Part shown: piece by piece, positions 17,946-25,942 of the stretch
Layout: each line of letters opens with the position of its first letter
Position numbering within the stretch: the stretch's first letter is position 1
Assembly (NCBI GenBank): GCA_036501145.1
Contig: DASYAV010000127.1
Span: forward strand, 98,118-162,117
Direction: 5' to 3'
Source of the DNA: PALSA-505 sp036501145
GTDB lineage: Bacteria > Actinomycetota > Actinomycetes > Streptosporangiales > Streptosporangiaceae
DNA: 64,000 nucleotides
The notes under the pieces: model-generated
Seen by the model: the letters and a program-made list of their open reading frames with translations, nothing else
Told to the model about the DNA's origin: nothing
Database searches by the model: none
Translations under genes and position numbers: made by a program

Positions 17946-19102
17946 CCGGCCCCGATCTCCACCCGGGACAGCGGCGCGCCCCCCTGGCGGCCCCAGCGGA
18001 TCAGGTCGCCGTGCCGGACCGGGTGCTCGCTCACCACCGGCTGGCCGTTCAGGATGAGCCCGTTGCGGCCCAGGTTGCTGACCCACCACTGGCCACCGGA
18101 GTAGTTGAACCTGGCGTGTTCCCTGGAGATCGTGGCCACCTGCGGCAGCGGCAGGTCCACCGATCCCCGCCCGGCGACCGCGCCGGACGCGGTGGTCTGC
18201 ACCACCGATTCGCCGGTGACCAGGCTGAGCAGCGGGACCGGCGGCGGCCGCAGCTCGGCCACCGTCGGCAGCCAGTCCGCCTGCGGGCTCAGCACGTCCC
18301 CCGTGCTGGTGCAGCCGTCGTGGGCGTGCGGGAAGCTGCCCTCGGCCAGGCCGGGCGGCGCCTGCTGGCGGCCATCGCCCGGCCGGCCGGCCATCGCCGG
18401 AGCCCGCCCGGCCGGCGCCGGCGCGGCGGCCGCCGCCACCGGAGGCCGGTACCCGGCCGCGGCGCCCGGCCGCTGGGCACCCGGTGCCGCCCCGGTGGGC
18501 ACCGTCCTGCCCTGGCGCAGCTGATAGCGGCCCAGGAGCACCGACGGGTCGCCGGTGATCGCCACCTCGGCGGGTCCCGAGCCGGTGAACCTGGCGCCGT
18601 GCGCGGCCACCTGGTCCACGTACACCTCGGTCGCGCTGGCGCTGGCCAGCGCGATGTCGATCACGTCGCTGAGCGAGGCGTAGTCGGCCGGGTTCAGGTG
18701 CACGGCGACCGCGTTCGGGGCCAGCAGCGCGCCGCTCGGCGTGGTCACGAACACGTCAGGCAGGTGGCGCATGGCCAGCCGCAGCACATCCTGGCCGTCC
18801 CGCCACGGCCGGGTGGCCAGCTGCCGCACCCACGGATGGTCCGCGCCGAACCCCATCGACCGCAGCGACAGCACCGCCCCGATGCCGAGCGCGGCGAACA
18901 GCACCAGCAGCGCGGTGCCGCCGACCAGCGATCCGGTCAGGTAGAGCAGCACGGCCCAGCATCCGGCCAGGCCGGCCACGATCAGCCCGCGCCTGCGGCG
19001 GCGCGGCGGCAGCCCACCGTAAGGCGGGCCACCGTAGGGCGGGCCGCCATAGGGCGGGCGGCGCGGCGCTTCCCTGGGCATGGCCTCCCCGTGTTCGATC
19101 AT
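17942..19102 (-). CDS. FHA domain-containing membrane protein
   Basis: 386 residues. A Pro/Gly/Tyr N-terminus with PPYGGPPYGGPPYGG repeats, then two membrane helices (GLIVAGLAGCWAVLLYLTGS and TALLVLFAALGIGAVLSL) at about 40-85. A central globular region is followed by a low-complexity Ala/Pro linker (about 195-245) and a C-terminal FHA domain (about 310-382: ISREHARFNYSGGQWWVSNL, GRNGLILNG, HGDLIRWG) that should bind phosphothreonine. Such proteins are usual partners of Ser/Thr kinases, but no kinase is adjacent. The start ATG 19102 has GGAGACGAG upstream. Confidence 0.82.
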   Translation of the reverse strand: MIEHGEAMPREAPRRPPYGGPPYGGPPYGGLPPRRRRRGLIVAGLAGCWAVLLYLTGSLVGGTALLVLFAALGIGAVLSLRSMGFGADHPWVRQLATRPWRDGQDVLRLAMRHLPDVFVTTPSGALLAPNAVAVHLNPADYASLSDVIDIALASASATEVYVDQVAAHGARFTGSGPAEVAITGDPSVLLGRYQLRQGRTVPTGAAPGAQRPGAAAGYRPPVAAAAAPAPAGRAPAMAGRPGDGRQQAPPGLAEGSFPHAHDGCTSTGDVLSPQADWLPTVAELRPPPVPLLSLVTGESVVQTTASGAVAGRGSVDLPLPQVATISREHARFNYSGGQWWVSNLGRNGLILNGQPVVSEHPVRHGDLIRWGRQGGAPLSRVEIGAG

Positions 19103-19278
19103 CTCGTCTCCGTTCCGGTCTGCCGGGCTCGTGCTTCACAATGCGGATCCGCGGGCCCGCGGGTCAACAGATCCGGCCCACTTGCCAGGGATCTGGAAGT
19201 TGCGCCTGACCGGGAGATTTGGGACTTCGGGTCAGGGCGGTGCGACGGGCGGCGGGCGAATGCGGGAGTATCGACCGG

Positions 19279-20694
19279 GTGAGCGACAGCACAGCACAGG
19301 CCGCCGGGGCGATGGTGATCTTCGGGATCTCCGGCGACCTGGCCCGCAAGATGACGTTCCGGTCGCTGTACCGGCTCGAGGCCAGGGACCTGATCGGGTG
19401 CCCGGTCATCGGCGTGGCCAAGGACGACTGGACCGATGACCAGCTCCGCGCCGCGGCACGCAAAGCGCTCGATGAGTCAGGCGAAGCCGTCCAGGAAACA
19501 ATCTTCGACCGGCTGGCCGCGCGGCTGAGTTACCTTTCCGGGGACTTCACCGACCTGGCGCTGTACCACCGGCTGGCCGACCGGCTCGCCGGGGTGCGGC
19601 GGCCGCTGTTCTACCTGGAGATCCCGCCGTCGCTGTTCGCGCCGGTGGTGCGGTCGCTCGGCCACGTGCGGCTGAACCGGGGCGCCACCGTGCTGGTGGA
19701 GAAACCGTTCGGGCACGACCTGGCCACGGCCCGGGAGCTGAACGCCGACCTGCACGAGGTGCTGGCCGAGGAGCAGATCCTGCGGATCGACCACTTCCTC
19801 GGCAAGCAGCCGGTGCTGGACATCCACTTCCTCCGGTTCGCCAACGCGCTGCTGGAGCCGGTGTGGAACCGCGAGCACGTCGCGGCGGTGCAGATCACCA
19901 TGGCCGAGGACTTCGGGGTTGAGGACCGCGGCGCGTTCTACGACCGGGTGGGGGCGCTGCGCGACGTGGTGCAGAACCACCTGCTCCAGGTGCTGGCCCT
20001 GATCGCGATGGAGGCCCCGGTGGCGGCCGGGCCGGACCCGCTGTGGGACAAGAAGGTCGACGTGTTCCGGGCCATCCCGGACGTCGACCCGGCCCGCTGC
20101 GTGCTCGGCCAGTACGACGGCTACCAGAAGATCGCGGGCTGCGCGGCCGGATCGCGGACCGAGACGTACGTGGCCCTCCGGCTGGGCGTGGAGAACTGGC
20201 GCTGGTCCGGGGTGCCGTTCTTCATCCGGGCGGGCAAGGCGCTGGCCACCAAGGCCACCGAGGTGCGGGTGATCTTCAAGCGCACGCCCCGGCTGGCCTT
20301 CCTGGAAGAGCCGCTGCACCCGCACGCCAACCAGCTGATCCTGCGCATCGACCCCAAGCCTGGGCTGCAGATGGTGCTGCTGTCCAAGGGCAAGGACGGC
20401 AATGTGTCCCGGGACGTGCACCTGGATCTGGAGTTCGCCGCCGAACTGGGCAAGCCGCCCGAGCCGTACGAACGGCTGCTCAGCGACGCGCTGGCGGGCG
20501 ACCGCTCGCTGTTCACCAGGGAAGACGCGGTCGAGGAGACCTGGCGGCTGCTCCAGCCGCTGGTGGCGCGGCTGGAAGCGGGCACCGCCCCGGAGAGCTA
20601 CCCGCAGGGATCCTGGGGCCCGGCGGGGGCCGACGACCTCGTCCGCGGCCATCCGCCGTGGCACCTGCCCTGGCTGCCGAACCACACCGCATAG
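19279..20694 (+). CDS. zwf: Glucose-6-phosphate dehydrogenase (second copy)
   Basis: 471 residues from GTG 19279, preceded by GGGAG; the frame to 19219 adds an unrelated basic leader. The dinucleotide motif is FGISGDLARKM, where Ser replaces the usual Thr, followed by VEKPFGHD, active-site RIDHFLGKQ (about 173-181) and YPQGSWGP near the end. It is distant from the first copy at 6.5 kb. It lies 12 bp before gnd, so these two genes form an oxidative pentose phosphate operon generating NADPH and ribulose 5-phosphate. Confidence 0.92.
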   Translation: MSDSTAQAAGAMVIFGISGDLARKMTFRSLYRLEARDLIGCPVIGVAKDDWTDDQLRAAARKALDESGEAVQETIFDRLAARLSYLSGDFTDLALYHRLADRLAGVRRPLFYLEIPPSLFAPVVRSLGHVRLNRGATVLVEKPFGHDLATARELNADLHEVLAEEQILRIDHFLGKQPVLDIHFLRFANALLEPVWNREHVAAVQITMAEDFGVEDRGAFYDRVGALRDVVQNHLLQVLALIAMEAPVAAGPDPLWDKKVDVFRAIPDVDPARCVLGQYDGYQKIAGCAAGSRTETYVALRLGVENWRWSGVPFFIRAGKALATKATEVRVIFKRTPRLAFLEEPLHPHANQLILRIDPKPGLQMVLLSKGKDGNVSRDVHLDLEFAAELGKPPEPYERLLSDALAGDRSLFTREDAVEETWRLLQPLVARLEAGTAPESYPQGSWGPAGADDLVRGHPPWHLPWLPNHTA

Positions 20695-20706
20695 GAGGAT
20701 GGGCCA

Positions 20707-21741
20707 ATGGTGACAAGCAACCCAATGCAGCTCGGCATGGTCGGGCTGGGGCGGATGGGAGCCAACCTCGTCCGCCGCCTGATGCGTGACGGGCACCACT
20801 GCGTGGTCTACGACGTGAACCCGGACGCCGTGCGGGCGCTGGAGGCCGACGGCGCGACCGGCGCCAGCTCGATGGCCGACTTCGCGGCCAAGCTGACCAC
20901 GCCCAAGGCTGCCTGGGTGATGGTGCCGGCCGGCGACATCACCAGCCAGACGATCGACGAGCTGGCCGGGCACCTGCAGCAGGGCGACACGATCATCGAC
21001 GGCGGCAACTCCTACTACCGCGACGACATCGCGCGGGCCAAGAGCCTGGCCGGCCGCGGCATCCACCTGATCGACTGCGGCACCAGCGGCGGGGTATGGG
21101 GGCTGGACCGCGGCTACTGCCTGATGATCGGCGGCGAAGACGAGGCGGTGGACCGGCTGCGGCCGATCTTCGCCTCCATCGCGCCCGGGGTGGACTCCGC
21201 GCCGCGCACCCCCGGCCGCAGCGGCGACCCGTCCGCCGCCGAGCAGGGCTACCTGCACTGCGGACCGAACGGCGCGGGGCACTTCGTCAAGATGGTGCAC
21301 AACGGCATCGAGTACGGCATGATGGCCGCCTTCGCCGAGGGGTTCAACATCCTGCGCAACGCGGGCGCCGGCACCAAGTCCGTCAAGGGCGACGCGGAGA
21401 CCGCCCCGCTGGAGCAGCCGGAGTACTACCAGTACGACATCGACACCACCGCGGTGGCCGAGGTGTGGCGGCGCGGCAGCGTGGTCGGCTCGTGGCTGCT
21501 CGACCTGACCGCCGAGGCGCTGCACAAGTCTCCCGACCTGGCAGAGTTCTCCGGCCGGGTCTCCGACTCCGGCGAGGGCCGGTGGACGTCGATCGCGGCG
21601 ATCGACGAAGGCGTGCCGGCGCCGGTGCTGACCAGCGCGCTGTACTCCAGGTTCGCCTCCCGCGGGCTTGACGAGTTCGCCGACAAGGTGCTGTCGGCCA
21701 TGCGCAAGGGCTTCGGCGGTCACGACGAGAAGAAATCGTGA
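20707..21741 (+). CDS. gnd: 6-phosphogluconate dehydrogenase (short, decarboxylating)
   Basis: 344 residues, the short bacterial GndA-like form. A perfect AGGAGG at 20695-20700 sits six bases before ATG 20707. Rossmann motif LGMVGLGRMGANLVRRL, VMVPAGDITSQTIDEL, DGGNSYYRDDIARA, the signature LIDCGTSGGVWGLDRGYCLM, and catalytic Lys/His in GAGHFVKMVHNGIEYGMM. It converts 6-phosphogluconate to ribulose 5-phosphate and CO2. Co-transcribed with zwf2. The short form is often NAD-preferring, but cofactor preference is not decided here. Confidence 0.93.
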   Translation: MVTSNPMQLGMVGLGRMGANLVRRLMRDGHHCVVYDVNPDAVRALEADGATGASSMADFAAKLTTPKAAWVMVPAGDITSQTIDELAGHLQQGDTIIDGGNSYYRDDIARAKSLAGRGIHLIDCGTSGGVWGLDRGYCLMIGGEDEAVDRLRPIFASIAPGVDSAPRTPGRSGDPSAAEQGYLHCGPNGAGHFVKMVHNGIEYGMMAAFAEGFNILRNAGAGTKSVKGDAETAPLEQPEYYQYDIDTTAVAEVWRRGSVVGSWLLDLTAEALHKSPDLAEFSGRVSDSGEGRWTSIAAIDEGVPAPVLTSALYSRFASRGLDEFADKVLSAMRKGFGGHDEKKS

Positions 21742-21762
21742 CCTTCTCGCTACTGTGAGGGC

Positions 21763-23022
21763 ATGACCGCAGGGCCGCCGGCCGGCGCGGGCGGGGATGC
21801 CAGCCTGCACAGCGAACGCCTCATCATCCGGGCGTTCGCACTGATCAGGGCCTTCACCCTGGCGCAGGCCGCGGTAGCGCTGGTCATCGACTGGCGCTGG
21901 TACCGCTGGCCGGGCCTGATCGCGGCGCTGCTGGCCGCGGCCGCCGTGCAGAGCCTGCTGGTGCTCCGGCTGTTCCGGCGGCGGAACACCGTCGTGTACG
22001 GCCCGGCGCTGGCCACCGACGCCGCGGCCACGCTGGTGCTCCTCACGGTGGGCGGGCTGGCCCTCACCCGGTCCGGCAACCCGGTCACCGACGACGTCTT
22101 CTACCCGTATTCGGTGGCGTCGATGGCGCTGGTCGGCTTCGGGTCACGGCGCTGGCTCACGGTCGTGCTGGTGCCCGCGCTGACCGCCGGGACCTACATC
22201 GCGGTGGCCGCCGTCAAGTTCGGCTTCGGCTTCGGCCTGGTGGAGAACTCGGCCACCTACTGGGCGTTCGCGGTGATCGGCTGGGCGCTGGCCTGGAAGC
22301 TGCGTCAGCTCAGCCTGGACCTGGACCGGGCCAGGTCGGACGCGGTATCCCGGGAGCGCGAGCTGGCGCAGGCCCGGCACCAGCGTGAGCTGCAGGACGT
22401 GCAGCTCGCCGCGATCAAGGCCGAACTGGACCGGGGGACCGAGCGCACCCGGATCTTCCGCGCGCTGCACGACAACGTGCTGCAGACGCTGGAGTTCATC
22501 GCCCGGCACGACCGGGCCACCTATTCGCAGCTGCGGGACCGGGTGGCGGCCGAGGCGGCCTGGCTGCGCTCGCTGCTGCAGGGCGGTGCGGCGCGGGCGG
22601 GCGGGGACGCGGCGCAGGCGGGTGCCGACCTGGCCACGGCGCTGGCCGAAGTGGCGCAGCGGCATCTGGCCACCGGGCTGCACGTAGAGCTGAACACCGC
22701 GGCCATGGCGGGCGCGCGGCCGGTGTGCCCGGCCGTCACGCAGGCCCTGGCGGGCGCGGTCAACGAGGCACTGACCAACGTGCGCAAGCACGCGGGCACG
22801 GCTGAGGCGACGGTGCGCGCGGCGCCGGCCGGCGGCGAGGTGGTGGTGACGGTGCTCGACCACGGGTGCGGCTTCGACGCACACGCGCGCGTGCCTGCGG
22901 CCGCAACCGGGCTGGGGCTGCCCGGCATCCGCGACCGGGTGCGCGAGGCGGGCGGCACCGTGGTGGTCAGCAGCGCGCCCGGCACGGGCACACACGTCGA
23001 ACTGCGGGTGCCGGCCCGGTGA
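21763..23022 (+). CDS. NarL-type sensor histidine kinase
   Basis: 419 residues. About five membrane helices in the first 185 residues without a large extracellular loop, then a coiled coil (ERELAQARHQRELQDVQLAA), the HisKA_3 phosphoacceptor ALHDNVLQTLEFI with His near 230, and an HATPase domain with N box NEALTNVRKHA and G boxes DHGCGFD and GLGLPGIRDRV. It should autophosphorylate and pass phosphate to the coupled regulator downstream. The lack of a periplasmic domain suggests sensing within or at the membrane. Confidence 0.9.
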   Translation: MTAGPPAGAGGDASLHSERLIIRAFALIRAFTLAQAAVALVIDWRWYRWPGLIAALLAAAAVQSLLVLRLFRRRNTVVYGPALATDAAATLVLLTVGGLALTRSGNPVTDDVFYPYSVASMALVGFGSRRWLTVVLVPALTAGTYIAVAAVKFGFGFGLVENSATYWAFAVIGWALAWKLRQLSLDLDRARSDAVSRERELAQARHQRELQDVQLAAIKAELDRGTERTRIFRALHDNVLQTLEFIARHDRATYSQLRDRVAAEAAWLRSLLQGGAARAGGDAAQAGADLATALAEVAQRHLATGLHVELNTAAMAGARPVCPAVTQALAGAVNEALTNVRKHAGTAEATVRAAPAGGEVVVTVLDHGCGFDAHARVPAAATGLGLPGIRDRVREAGGTVVVSSAPGTGTHVELRVPAR

Positions 23023-23669
23023 CCGGCCCGGACGAGAGCGCCGGCCAGCCCATCCGGGTGGCGATCGTGGACGATCACCCGATCGCCAGGTACGGCGTGG
23101 AGTTCATCCTCAGCCGCTGCGCCCAGATATCGGTGATCTGCTCGGCCGGGTCGCTGGACGAGCTCAGCGCCGCGGCCGCCGAACCCGACGTGATCATCCT
23201 CGATCTGTACCTGGACGACCCGGTGCGGCTGACCGCGGCGGCCATCTCGGCGCTCGCGGCCAGCCGCCCGGTGCTGATCATGTCCGCGTCGGGCAGCCGC
23301 GCCGACGTGCTGGCCGCGATCCGTGCCGGCGCCGCCGGCTACCTGGTCAAGCAGGCGACCGACGACGCGTTCACCGAGGCGGTGCGCACCGTGGCCGCCG
23401 GCGGCTTCTACCTGTCCCCGCAGCTCGCCGACATCATCGACGCCGACCTGGGCTCCGGCCGCGGGGACCGGGCGCCGCGGCTGGCGCCGCGTGAGGAGGA
23501 GGCGCTGCGGCTCATCGCCCAGGGCTTCACCCAGTCGCAGACGGCCACCAGGATGCGGGTCAGCCCGGGCACGGTGGACACCTACATCAAGCGGATCCGC
23601 AAGAAGCTCGGCGCCGGCAACAAGGCCGACCTGACCCGCCGGGCCATCGAGCTCGGCCAGCTCGACTAG
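23019..23669 (+). CDS. LuxR/NarL-type response regulator
   Basis: 216 residues from GTG 23019, which overlaps the kinase stop as GTGA, fixing the start and showing translational coupling. Receiver domain: VAIVDDHPIARYGVEFIL acidic pair, phosphoacceptor Asp in DVIILDLYLDD (about 61-66), conserved Ser in LIMSASG, Lys in GYLVKQA. The C-terminal GerE-like helix-turn-helix is APREEEALRLIAQGFTQSQT followed by VSPGTVDTYIKRIRKKL. Targets are unknown; the downstream lipoprotein gene at 23.8 kb is a candidate by position only. Confidence 0.92.
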   Translation: MTGPDESAGQPIRVAIVDDHPIARYGVEFILSRCAQISVICSAGSLDELSAAAAEPDVIILDLYLDDPVRLTAAAISALAASRPVLIMSASGSRADVLAAIRAGAAGYLVKQATDDAFTEAVRTVAAGGFYLSPQLADIIDADLGSGRGDRAPRLAPREEEALRLIAQGFTQSQTATRMRVSPGTVDTYIKRIRKKLGAGNKADLTRRAIELGQLD

Positions 23670-23693
23670 CGCCTCAGGCAGCCCAAGCCCGCT

Positions 23694-23719
23694 GCGTGTC
23701 CCGCAAATTCGGGACTCGC
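23694..23719 (+). terminator. Terminator-like hairpin after the two-component operon
   Basis: GCGTGTCCCG at 23694-23703 pairs with CGGGACTCGC at 23710-23719 with a single T/T mismatch, leaving a CAAATT loop. It begins 25 bp after the regulator stop. There is no T run, as is common in high-GC actinomycetes. Confidence 0.5.
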
Positions 23720-23837
23720 CTGCCCCGCCGCGCCGGCCGACAGTGGTACCCGGAGACAACCCCGCCCCGTGTAGATCTTCACGGCCCGAGGCGGCATACA
23801 GTTACCGGTAGCCACGGATCCAGAGCAAGGAGTCACG

Positions 23838-25160
23838 ATGCGGGCGGCGCGGCGCGGCGGTGCAGGGGGCAGGGGCGGCGGGTGGGGGGTGTCCGGCATG
23901 GCGCTGGGCGTGACGGGGCTGGCCATCACCGCAGCCACGCTGACCGGCTGCGGCGGATCGGGGCTCAACCCGGGGCCGGGCCCGGAGCCGTGTGGGTCGG
24001 CTGCCGCGCCGGGATCGGGTGCCGGGTGTGTGCCGCCCGTACCGTCCGCGTCGGCGTCCGTGCCGTCCGCGCACGGCCTGGTGGTGTGCCAGCCCAATGC
24101 CGACAACACGGCGATCGACCTCGAGGTGATCTCGCCGCAGAACATGAAGGTCGAGGCCAGCACCACGATCCCAGCGGTGCCCGGCGTGGAGAATATGAAC
24201 GTGGCCAGCGGTCCGAACGCGCCGGTCGCCTGCAGCCCCGGGCCGGTGAGCGGCTATAACCAGAACGTGCCGATGATCGGCCCGGAGCAGTTCGCCGCAC
24301 GGCAGAGGTTCAACGCCAGCTTCACCAAGATGGCGGTGATCATCCAGAAGCCGTCCAGTGGCACCGCCGACGCCGGCTACCTGACCCTGGCCACGGGCAA
24401 GGTCACCGACCTCACCAGCGCCAGCGCCTCGAGCTTCGGGTCGTCCAGCGCCACCGCCAGGGACGCGTTGTTCGACCCCACCACCGGGGATCTGTGGTAT
24501 CTCACCAGCAACGGCGTCCCGTACTCCGTGGATGCCGCCGGTCACGCCACCGCCCACCCGGTCAGCTACGCCGCGTCACTGCGGGGCAGCAGCGCCGACG
24601 CGCCGGGCTACATCGCACTGGCCCCGGAGACGGGCTGGGTGCTGTCCGACACCAGCACCGGGCTGCCGAACCCTCCGGGCACCGTGGCCGTCGGTGTTGC
24701 CACGACCGACACAGGCGGGCAGCTCCAGATCTGGCACCAGGGCAGCGACCTGACCGCCGAGGCCGACATGCTCGGCCAGGACCAGAGCAAGACGATCAAG
24801 ATCATCAACGTCAAGGGGTGGCCCCCCGGACTGCCGGACTCAGCCCAGAATCCCGCTCCGATCGCCTGGCTGAGCGACACACAGCTCATCATGATGCGGG
24901 CCAGCCAGTTCTACCTCGTCACGCTCGGCCACGGCTACAGGTCCGCCATCTCGGGGCCCAGGCTGCTGCCGTCCAACAACTACACGTTCATCCAGGCCGT
25001 GCTTTCGCCGGACCACCACATCCTGGCCTTCACCGTGAACAAGGGCGGCACGACCGACTACCTGTACGAGCTGGCGCTGAACCAGCCGGGTGCCCGGCCG
25101 AAGCAGATCGCAGCGCTGGGCTCGACGTCATCTCCGTGGGCCATGCTGGACTGGCGCTGA
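23838..25160 (+). CDS. Secreted lipoprotein of unknown function, propeller-like
   Basis: 440 residues. Basic N-terminus, hydrophobic core and lipobox TLTGC (Cys about 38), then a Gly/Pro/Ser-rich spacer to about residue 75, so it should be anchored outside the membrane. The body has repeated strand-rich blocks (SGTADAGYLTLATGKVTDLT; FDPTTGDLWYLTSNGVPYSV; VLSPDHHILAFTVNKGG) that look like beta-propeller blades. ATG 23838 has AAGGAG upstream. No enzyme motif is seen. Position suggests, but does not prove, control by the adjacent two-component system. Confidence 0.75.
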   Translation: MRAARRGGAGGRGGGWGVSGMALGVTGLAITAATLTGCGGSGLNPGPGPEPCGSAAAPGSGAGCVPPVPSASASVPSAHGLVVCQPNADNTAIDLEVISPQNMKVEASTTIPAVPGVENMNVASGPNAPVACSPGPVSGYNQNVPMIGPEQFAARQRFNASFTKMAVIIQKPSSGTADAGYLTLATGKVTDLTSASASSFGSSSATARDALFDPTTGDLWYLTSNGVPYSVDAAGHATAHPVSYAASLRGSSADAPGYIALAPETGWVLSDTSTGLPNPPGTVAVGVATTDTGGQLQIWHQGSDLTAEADMLGQDQSKTIKIINVKGWPPGLPDSAQNPAPIAWLSDTQLIMMRASQFYLVTLGHGYRSAISGPRLLPSNNYTFIQAVLSPDHHILAFTVNKGGTTDYLYELALNQPGARPKQIAALGSTSSPWAMLDWR

Positions 25161-25198
25161 GCCGGCCCACCCCGGGCCCGTGGGCCCAGCCGGCGCTC

Positions 25199-25399
25199 TT
25201 ACTTGCTGGGCTGCGGAACCTTGCAATGCACCTTCGGGTTCACGCCGACGTAGTTCAGCGGGCCGGCGAGAATCGTCACGACGATGTCGCTGAACTTCGC
25301 GCAACTGGTCGTGGAGTTGCTGTAGTAGCCGCGCTGGCCGCCCGCTATCGCCCCGATGACCAGCCAGACCACCAGCAGGATCGACACTATGCGACGCAT
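25199..25399 (-). CDS. Small membrane or secreted protein (66 residues)
   Basis: ATG 25399 preceded by GGAGG (ACCGGAGGTAACC). An N-terminal hydrophobic helix (IVSILLVVWLVIGAIAGG), then a short exported part with two Cys (TTSCAKFSDIVVTILAGPLN; VHCKVPQPSK), which might form a disulfide. I recognise it only as resembling small conserved actinobacterial hypotheticals containing ILAGPLNYVGVNP. It is convergent with the lipoprotein gene. No function can be assigned. Confidence 0.72.
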   Translation of the reverse strand: MRRIVSILLVVWLVIGAIAGGQRGYYSNSTTSCAKFSDIVVTILAGPLNYVGVNPKVHCKVPQPSK

Positions 25400-25927
25400 G
25401 GTTACCTCCGGTCTGCCCGGCCGGTGGGTGAAGTATCAACGGCTGGGCTGGGCCTAGAGGTGTTAAGTACCACGACAGGCTTATTCAAAACTCCCTTTGC
25501 GACCAGGTGACCGTCGGTGCAAGGCCGGGTTTTGAATGAGCCTGCGAACGCCATTTCAATTACGGATCCTGTGCCGGTTCAGGAAATGGCGCCGAAATTC
25601 CGCCCGGCACCTACGGCGCGCCAGGTCGCGCCGGAGGTGCCGTCCCCTGTTAGCGGATGGGGCCCCTGCCCCCCGCGCCCGGCCGGACGGGCGGCGTGTC
25701 CGGCCGGGGCGAGAACTTGCTGAGGTCCACGCCGACAGAGAACAGCACGCCGGTTAGTTATCGAGTAAGTCCCGGTTAAGCGGCCGGTTAACCGGGGCAG
25801 CCGGCGCCGGCCGGCATGGCGCACGTGCGCTCGGCAGCGCCGTGATGATCATGTTTTGCGTACGGCGTACTCGTCGACGAGCACGCTGTACTCTTAGGGT
25901 GTACGCCGTACTCCCATAGCGGGTACG
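25400..25927. other. 528-bp divergent intergenic region without a clear gene
   Basis: It holds an inverted-repeat element (25476-25544), repeats of CCGGTTAA (25772 and 25783) that can pair with the following TTAACCGG, and the TetR operator cluster (25860-25933). On the minus strand a 32-codon frame from about GTG 25749 (VLFSVGVDLSKFSPRPDTPP) ends near 25654; it might be a small gene or the tail of a lost one, but I cannot support it further. Confidence 0.4.
25476..25544. repeat. Long inverted-repeat element, copy A
   Basis: Arm CAGGCTTATTCAAAAC (25476-25491) pairs with GTTTTGAATGAGCCTG (25529-25544); the one difference is a G-U-compatible change. The 37-base loop begins TCCCTTTGCGACC. The same outer stem and the inner TTGCGACC recur in copy B at 43967-44030. 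Copy A lies between divergent genes, so it is not simply a terminator for either neighbour. Confidence 0.7.
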
Positions 25928-25933
25928 GTGTAC
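25860..25933 (+). promoter_or_regulatory. Three palindromic operator sites upstream of TetR gene
   Basis: GTACGGCGTAC (25860-25870), GTACGCCGTAC (25901-25911) and GTACGGTGTAC (25923-25933) are versions of one near-palindrome, with an additional half site GTACTC near 25888. Centre spacings are 41 and 22 bp, about four and two helical turns. The third site overlaps the first possible start codon of the TetR gene. Inference: autoregulation by the adjacent TetR protein. Confidence 0.65.
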
Positions 25934-25942
25934 GCTAGATGG

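Noticed and set aside
19477..21810. 777-codon minus-strand open frame
   Set aside because: It is antisense to zwf2 and gnd, with composition typical of a shadow frame (many His/Gly/Arg/Val) and no family pattern.
25654..25749. 32-codon minus-strand frame VLFSVGVDLSKFSPRPDTPP
   Set aside because: It looks somewhat protein-like and lies divergent to the TetR operators, but is too short and without a ribosome site to call as a gene.
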